The notes under the pieces were generated by a model. That model did not search any database. It had not been told where the DNA came from and saw only the letters and a list, made by a program, of their open reading frames with translations. The translations under genes were made by a program, and so were the position numbers. From Morganella morganii (GTDB lineage: Bacteria > Pseudomonadota > Gammaproteobacteria > Enterobacterales > Enterobacteriaceae), in assembly GCF_019243775.1 (NCBI RefSeq), contig NZ_CP069157.1, positions 2,491,418 through 2,555,417 on the forward strand: a DNA stretch of 64,000 nt. Direction: 5' to 3'. Below are positions 59,992 to 64,000 of the stretch, piece after piece (the stretch's first letter is position 1; every line of letters begins with the position of its first letter).

Positions 59992-60016
59992 CAGATCAGT
60001 GACAACTGACCGGCAA

Positions 60017-61342
<1,326 letters not shown>

Positions 61343-61525
61343 TCAGTAACGGAGATGCAACCGGCGAAAAGTGTTTTCCTGCTTTCCGGCAGTGCGGCTG
61401 TTATTAACGCAACTGTGAAACGTCTTAATCCGCCCGGAAACCCGCACTGTATGCAGGATGAACATTCTGAGTGTTTTAAGCCATTTACCTATTCTTACAT
61501 TTCACACCTTACCGCAACAGCGGCA

Positions 61526-62869
61526 TTAACGGTAGCGTTTTATCGGGCTATTTTGATCCTGCTCAGCAAGCCAGGCGAGTTTCTCGCCGATTTTTCCTTC
61601 CATGCCCCGGTTTGCCGGAAAATAGTAACGGGTATCACGCATTTCAGGCGGAAAATAGACTTCTCCGGCAGCATACGCATTCGTTTCGTCATGGGCGTAA
61701 CGGTACTCTTTGCCGAGCCCCATTTCTTTCATCAGTTTGGTCGGCGCGTTGCGCAGATGCTCCGGCACGTCATAATCCCGCCCTTCTTTTGCGTCACGCA
61801 TCGCCGCTTTGAAGGCGGTGTAAACGGCGTTACTTTTCGGTGCACAGGCGAGATAAACAATCGCCTGGGCAATCGCCCGCTCACCTTCCGCCGGTCCCAC
61901 ACGGGTAAAGCAGTCCCATGCTGAAATGGCGACCTGCATGGCGCGCGGATCCGCATTACCGACATCTTCTGATGCAATCGCCAGCAGACGACGCGCCACA
62001 TAGAGCGGATCCCCGCCTGCGGTGATAATCCGGGCATACCAGTAGAGTGCGGCATCCGGTGCCGAGCCGCGCACTGACTTGTGCAGCGCGGAAATCAGGT
62101 CGTAGTAGCGGTCGCCTTTGTTATCAAAGCGGGCGCTGCGTTCCCCGCTGACTTCCTTCAGCAGTTCTGTGGTCAGAACACGTTTGCCGTCAGCACCGGT
62201 TTCGGCCATATCCGCCATCATTTCCAGCACATTCAGCGAACGGCGGGCATCACCGGCGACCAGTTCGGCCAGCAGTTTACGGGTCTCATCCGGCAGGACG
62301 ATATTTTGTCCGCCCAGTCCGCGCTCAGAATCATTCAGCGCCTGAATCAGAACCGCTTCGATATCTTCCGGTGACAGGGATTTGAGCAGATAAACACGGG
62401 CGCGGGATAACAGTGCGGAGTTGAGTTCAAATGACGGGTTTTCGGTGGTGGCACCGATAAAGGTGACTGTACCATCCTCAATATGCGGCAGAAATGCATC
62501 CTGCTGGCTTTTATTGAAGCGGTGTACCTCATCCACAAACAGAATGGTGCGGCGCCCCAGATTACGGTTCTGACGCGCCCGCTCGATAGCTTCGCGGATC
62601 TCTTTTACCCCGGAGGTCACAGCGGACAGGCGTTCGATATCCGCATCCGCATAGTGGCCGATCACTTCCGCCAGGGTGGTTTTCCCGGTGCCCGGCGGTC
62701 CCCACAGAATCATGGAGTGGAGCTGTCCGGCGCGGATAGCCCGCGGCAGCGGTTTGCCCTCTGCCAGCAGGTGAGTCTGTCCGATATACTGTTCCAGTGT
62801 CCCCGGCCGCATTCTGGCGGCCAGAGGCTGGTAATCGTTTTGCGAAAAATCGAGAGAAAAGTTAGTCAC
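61526..62869 (-). CDS. rarA: Replication-associated recombination protein RarA (MgsA)
   Basis: 447 residues, the E. coli length. AAA+ clamp-loader-like ATPase: Walker [16 protein letters not shown], Walker [21 protein letters not shown], sensor 1 [11 protein letters not shown], then a helical tetramerisation domain. It acts at stalled replication forks together with SSB. It begins 7 bp after the lolA stop, so ftsK-lolA-rarA are closely packed. Confidence 0.97.
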   Translation of the reverse strand: MTNFSLDFSQNDYQPLAARMRPGTLEQYIGQTHLLAEGKPLPRAIRAGQLHSMILWGPPGTGKTTLAEVIGHYADADIERLSAVTSGVKEIREAIERARQNRNLGRRTILFVDEVHRFNKSQQDAFLPHIEDGTVTFIGATTENPSFELNSALLSRARVYLLKSLSPEDIEAVLIQALNDSERGLGGQNIVLPDETRKLLAELVAGDARRSLNVLEMMADMAETGADGKRVLTTELLKEVSGERSARFDNKGDRYYDLISALHKSVRGSAPDAALYWYARIITAGGDPLYVARRLLAIASEDVGNADPRAMQVAISAWDCFTRVGPAEGERAIAQAIVYLACAPKSNAVYTAFKAAMRDAKEGRDYDVPEHLRNAPTKLMKEMGLGKEYRYAHDETNAYAAGEVYFPPEMRDTRYYFPANRGMEGKIGEKLAWLAEQDQNSPIKRYR

Positions 62870-62876
62870 TGACGCC

Positions 62877-63488
62877 TCATTGACGCTGATCGTCCAGCGT
62901 AACCCCCTTCGGCGGTGTAAAGGTGAATTTGCTCATATTCACATCAGTACTCTGCTGCCCTTTGAGCTGATAGCTGCTTTTCTGGCCATCCTGCTCAACG
63001 GCGGCAAACTGCTGAATAATACCGTCCGGAGTTACAGTGATAGTAAATAATTTCAGATTGCCGTCGCTGGTTTTCGGTTTCAGCTCAAAGCTGTCGCCTC
63101 GCTGGCTCACCATGTACTGCTGCCAGTCAGCCGGGTCGTTACGCGTGATCAGCATAAACGGGGTATTTTGTGTGGCATCTTTCAGCCAGGTGGCAGTAAC
63201 CTGCTCAACAAACGGGTTATAGAACCACAGTGTTTTGCCGTCAGAGACCAGCACACTTTCATCCGGCGCGCTCATCTGCCAGTTGAACAGGTTCGGGCGT
63301 TTCACCCATAAATCCCCTGTTCCTTCCTGAACCAGTGCGCCGTCAGCATCAGTGACGGTCTGTGCGAAATTCGCATGGAAACTGTTCACTTTTCCCAGAC
63401 GTGACTGAAGGTCACTGCGGGTATCTGCGTGTGCTGCACTGACTGCGACACCTGCCAGAAGGCAGGCTGTGATAAACACCTTTTTCAT
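62877..63488 (-). CDS. lolA: Outer-membrane lipoprotein carrier LolA
   Basis: 203 residues from ATG 63488 ([21 protein letters not shown] signal, cleavage after AHA); a longer frame upstream overlaps the ftsK 3' end and is not used. The mature part has the incomplete beta-barrel pattern of LolA with [31 protein letters not shown] and [16 protein letters not shown]. It carries lipoproteins from LolCDE to LolB across the periplasm. Confidence 0.97.
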   Translation of the reverse strand: MKKVFITACLLAGVAVSAAHADTRSDLQSRLGKVNSFHANFAQTVTDADGALVQEGTGDLWVKRPNLFNWQMSAPDESVLVSDGKTLWFYNPFVEQVTATWLKDATQNTPFMLITRNDPADWQQYMVSQRGDSFELKPKTSDGNLKLFTITVTPDGIIQQFAAVEQDGQKSSYQLKGQQSTDVNMSKFTFTPPKGVTLDDQRQ

Positions 63489-63522
63489 GTATGCATTCCT
63501 GATGATGCGTTCGGATAAATCA

Positions 63523-63549
63523 GACGCCGCCTTTGCAGGCAGCGGCGTC
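63523..63549 (-). terminator. Hairpin after ftsK, possible weak terminator
   Basis: GACGCCGC pairs with GCGGCGTC, starting 2 bp after the ftsK stop. The minus strand continues TGATTTATCC, a poor U tail, so read-through into lolA is likely. Confidence 0.4.
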
Positions 63550-63550
63550 A

Positions 63551-64000
63551 TTAAAAGTTATTTGAGGACGGAGCCAGTACTTCGCGGTTACCGTTATGGC
63601 CCGGTTCACTGACAATGCCCTGTTCTTCCATTTCTTCCACGATCCGCGCCGCCCGGTTATAACCGATGCGGAACTGACGCTGAACACCGGAAATGGAGAC
63701 CCGCTGTTTTTCTGTGACGAATTGTACCGCCTGATCGAACAACGGATCCAGATCTTCCCCGCTGACAGAACTGCCGCCTTCTCCGTCATCGCCACCACGG
63801 GTGATATTATCGATATATTCCGGACGACCACGGGCTTTCCAGTCATTCACCACATCATGCACTTCCTGGTCACGGACAAACGCGCCGTGAACACGCAGCG
63901 GCGCATTGGCACCCTGCGGCAGATAGAGCATGTCCCCGTTACCCAGCAGAGATTCCGCGCCGCCCTGGTCGAGGATGGTTCGTGAGTCAATCTTACTGGA
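63551..64000 (-). CDS. ftsK: DNA translocase FtsK, C-terminal part (5' end outside window)
   Basis: The frame is open to the window edge; 149 residues are present. It begins in the motor domain with [20 protein letters not shown], continues through [20 protein letters not shown] and an acidic linker, and ends with the gamma winged-helix domain ([27 protein letters not shown]) that reads KOPS sequences and activates XerCD. It pumps chromosome ends through the closing septum. Confidence 0.98.
   Translation of the reverse strand, partial: SSKIDSRTILDQGGAESLLGNGDMLYLPQGANAPLRVHGAFVRDQEVHDVVNDWKARGRPEYIDNITRGGDDGEGGSSVSGEDLDPLFDQAVQFVTEKQRVSISGVQRQFRIGYNRAARIVEEMEEQGIVSEPGHNGNREVLAPSSNNF

Overview
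The window is a stretch of enterobacterial chromosome that best fits Morganella morganii or a very close relative. The gene order follows the E. coli 21-min region almost gene for gene: ompA, matP, ycbZ, fabA, rmf, pqiCBA, uup, rlmL, ycbX, zapC, pyrD, pepN, pncB, asnS, ompF, aspC, gloC, ycbK, ldtD, mukBEF, cmoM, elyC, kdsB, ycaR, lpxK, msbA, ycaI, ihfB, rpsA, cmk, aroA, serC, ycaO, focA, pflB, pflA, serS, rarA, lolA, ftsK. Protein divergence is clearly greater than within the E. coli/Salmonella group. A class B acid phosphatase of the kind known from M. morganii sits in the middle. The species name is inference; placement in Enterobacterales is firm. I saw no rRNA, tRNA, insertion sequence, prophage or CRISPR array.

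Layout. 1-5 kb: end of ompA, the Ter-macrodomain protein MatP, the Lon-like protein YcbZ, fabA with recognisable FadR and FabR operators, and the small gene rmf. 4-12 kb: the minus-strand pqiABC envelope lipid-transport operon, uup and the 23S rRNA methyltransferase rlmL. 12-21 kb: ycbX (frameshifted in an A7 run), zapC, pyrD, an inserted ygcG-type TPM membrane protein, pepN and pncB. 21-31 kb: asnS, an OmpF/OmpC porin, aspC, gloC, ycbK and ldtD, then an accessory pair (aphA-type phosphatase and a YcaC-type isochorismatase-fold hydrolase). 31-40 kb: mukFEB condensin with cmoM, and elyC and kdsB. 40-46 kb: ycaR, an atypical cold-shock-domain gene, lpxK, msbA and the ComEC homologue ycaI. 46-52 kb: ihfB, rpsA, cmk, aroA and serC, all on the minus strand. 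52-58 kb: ycaO and the anaerobic formate block focA-pflB-pflA. 58-64 kb: an unexpected toxin gene, then serS, rarA, lolA and the end of ftsK.

The standout is the gene at 58759..59940. It encodes a 393-residue protein with the complete active-site signature of the class II adenylate cyclase toxins (anthrax edema factor, Bordetella CyaA, Pseudomonas ExoY). It sits alone between pflA and serS, behind a terminator and an AT-rich leader, and ends in a terminator shared with serS. It has no Sec signal and a Ser/Pro-rich N-terminus. It looks like an ExoY-type nucleotidyl cyclase effector acquired into a housekeeping region.

Other points for a second look are the ycbX frameshift on a perfect -1 slippery heptamer, the cold-shock protein with a degenerate RNP2 motif, a cluster of hairpins downstream of mukB, and a small repeat-like palindromic element downstream of pepN.
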